This document shows positions 62,885 to 64,000 of a stretch of DNA of 64,000 nucleotides, one piece after another (within the stretch, counting starts at the first letter, position 1; every line of letters starts with the position of its first letter). The position numbers and the translations under genes are program-made. The notes under the pieces are model-generated. The model was not told the DNA's origin and made no database searches. It worked only from the letters and a program-made list of their open reading frames with translations. The DNA is from Rhynchopus sp. YZ270_cl-10 (taxonomy: Eukaryota > Euglenozoa > Diplonemea > Diplonemida > Diplonemidae): NCBI GenBank assembly GCA_964035575.1, contig OZ037891.1, positions 124,001-188,000 of the forward strand, read 5' to 3'.

Positions 62885-64000
62885 AGAGATAATGCATGGA
62901 ATTTCCTTTTCTTTTATTCTTCCGTTGAAAGAGAATTTCAAAAAAAAAATGGCCGGGGGAAAAAAAAATGCTTCATCTTTTTTGACCAAAAAAAGTGAAA
63001 AACTAACTCAACGGTGAACCGTATCAGTGATCGTATCGTCAGGTTTACCTTGAAGGAAGGGAGAAAAAATAAAATAAAATGTCATATATCAGGGAGTGGA
63101 TCGAAGCAAACCACTGTAGTTCATTTACCACAGTTTTTTTTTCTTTTTCTTTTTGTGCACACGTGCACAACACTCTTGTTTTAGACAAAAATTAAAACAA
63201 ACTGCAGTGGAGTGCTTTGACCATAATGATAAGTTGATTTTTTTTTAAAGAAAACCCAAAAAGAGAGAAACGTTAATAAAATACGAACCCAAAACCAACG
63301 CATTTTTGTTTAGTCACCTAAACAATAAAAAAACGCCGAGAATGGGGATTACATGCCACACGCGGTGAACAGTTTCTCTCTCATTTGGGTATGCGTGTGT
63401 TTTGGGATCAAAATTGGGTAAATTCCTTGAATAAAAAACGTGGTCGAAAAGAGCATTTTCGTACTTTTAAACCGTTCTGAACTTCTCACTTTTTTTTTGA
63501 TTTTTTTTGTTGATTTTTGAAAAAATAAAATAAAACAAAGGCTCTGCACTCGATGAAAAGTGCACATGCCTCGAAATATCGCCCCCAAAGGAAAGGGGGG
63601 ATGCTTAGGAACTTCAGACAGCACACCCTCAACCATAGAGTGTGGCAGATATCTAGATGGGACAAATAGAAACTCTGGCCTGACAGTTTTTTTTTGTATG
63701 TTGTTGTTTGATAAATTTGTTGGATAAGTGTGGCTGCCATGTATGACAGTGTTCACTTTGTTTTTGGCACCATTTCCTTGCAACATCACAAAACACTGAC
63801 ATTGCTGAAAAGGGCCCTCCTGGAGAAAGGGGGAAAAGAGAAAAAAAAAGACTTCTGAATACAGCCTAATTAGGTGTACGAAGCCTTCTTTTTGTGTTCG
63901 GTGGGGTGGTTTTCTTTTGATAAACTATGACAAGGTGACTGGTAAGGGCATCCGCCCTTTTCATATAAAAAAAAAGCAGTGAATTAATAAAAAGAACAAG

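Larger units (their letters stand above)
52342..64000. other. Gene-poor, repeat-rich region (right part)
   Basis: No convincing gene. AT-rich with homopolymer runs and members of families A, B, C, D, E, G, H, I, J, K, L and N, listed separately. The stretch 53190-53480 is more balanced in base composition but shows no family. Confidence 0.65.

Noticed and set aside
1..64000. tRNA, 5S rRNA or spliced-leader RNA genes
   Set aside because: I searched by eye for the GGTTCGA-type B box with a paired acceptor stem and for a leader-donor motif and found none that folds; the few GGTTCGA matches lie in hairpin repeats.
1..64000. Retrotransposon or virus-like coding regions
   Set aside because: No reverse transcriptase, integrase or capsid motif is visible in any frame.

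Overview
This is a window of nuclear DNA from a protist. Twelve recognisable genes all lie on the minus strand between about 0.1 and 37.4 kb. They are transcribed from right to left, with no gene on the plus strand. Most are interrupted by short introns (48 to about 410 bases) with GTATGT or GTGTGT donors and pyrimidine-rich CAG/TAG acceptors. Several start codons follow a pyrimidine tract plus AG within 25 bases, as expected of spliced-leader acceptors. One-way gene clusters, possible trans-splicing acceptors, ordinary cis-introns and a cyclase that reads like the trypanosomatid family together suggest Euglenozoa, most likely a diplonemid. This is inference: no spliced-leader RNA gene was found.

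Genes in transcription order (right to left): a RanBP2-type/CCHC zinc-finger protein (37.4-36.6 kb); a coiled-coil protein (36.3-34.5); an NADH-cytochrome b5 reductase-like enzyme (33.6-32.5); a TPR protein (29.3-27.2); an EF-hand-like Na+/Ca2+ or cation exchanger (26.4-23.9); COQ4 of ubiquinone synthesis (21.4-20.7); a RagA/Gtr1 GTPase (18.9-17.2); a membrane protein with two class III cyclase-like domains that lack the usual metal aspartates (13.5-11.1); two tandem paralogous DBC1/CCAR-like proteins (10.6-7.9 and 7.3-5.1); a large coiled-coil protein (4.6-2.3); and a phosphatidylinositol-phosphate kinase that runs off the left end. RagA, the PIP kinase, the cyclase and the exchanger are all signalling or membrane functions, but nothing shows that the cluster is a pathway operon.

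From 37.4 to 64 kb no convincing protein-coding gene is visible. The DNA is AT-rich, full of A and T runs, and packed with short dispersed repeats and inverted-repeat elements. The same repeats occur between genes and inside introns further left. They fall into several families: hairpins of about 35 bases with a shared CTCTCGT loop and differing stems, longer structured repeats, A-tailed repeats, a composite 350-base element, palindromes, and foldback elements with terminal inverted repeats, two of them flanked by clear direct repeats. There are two perfect or near-perfect 7-bp tandem arrays, a 224-bp direct repeat beside RagA, and a 200-N assembly gap at 52142-52341.

Exon coordinates were read by eye from reading frame, splice consensus and protein-family similarity. 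No alignment was run.
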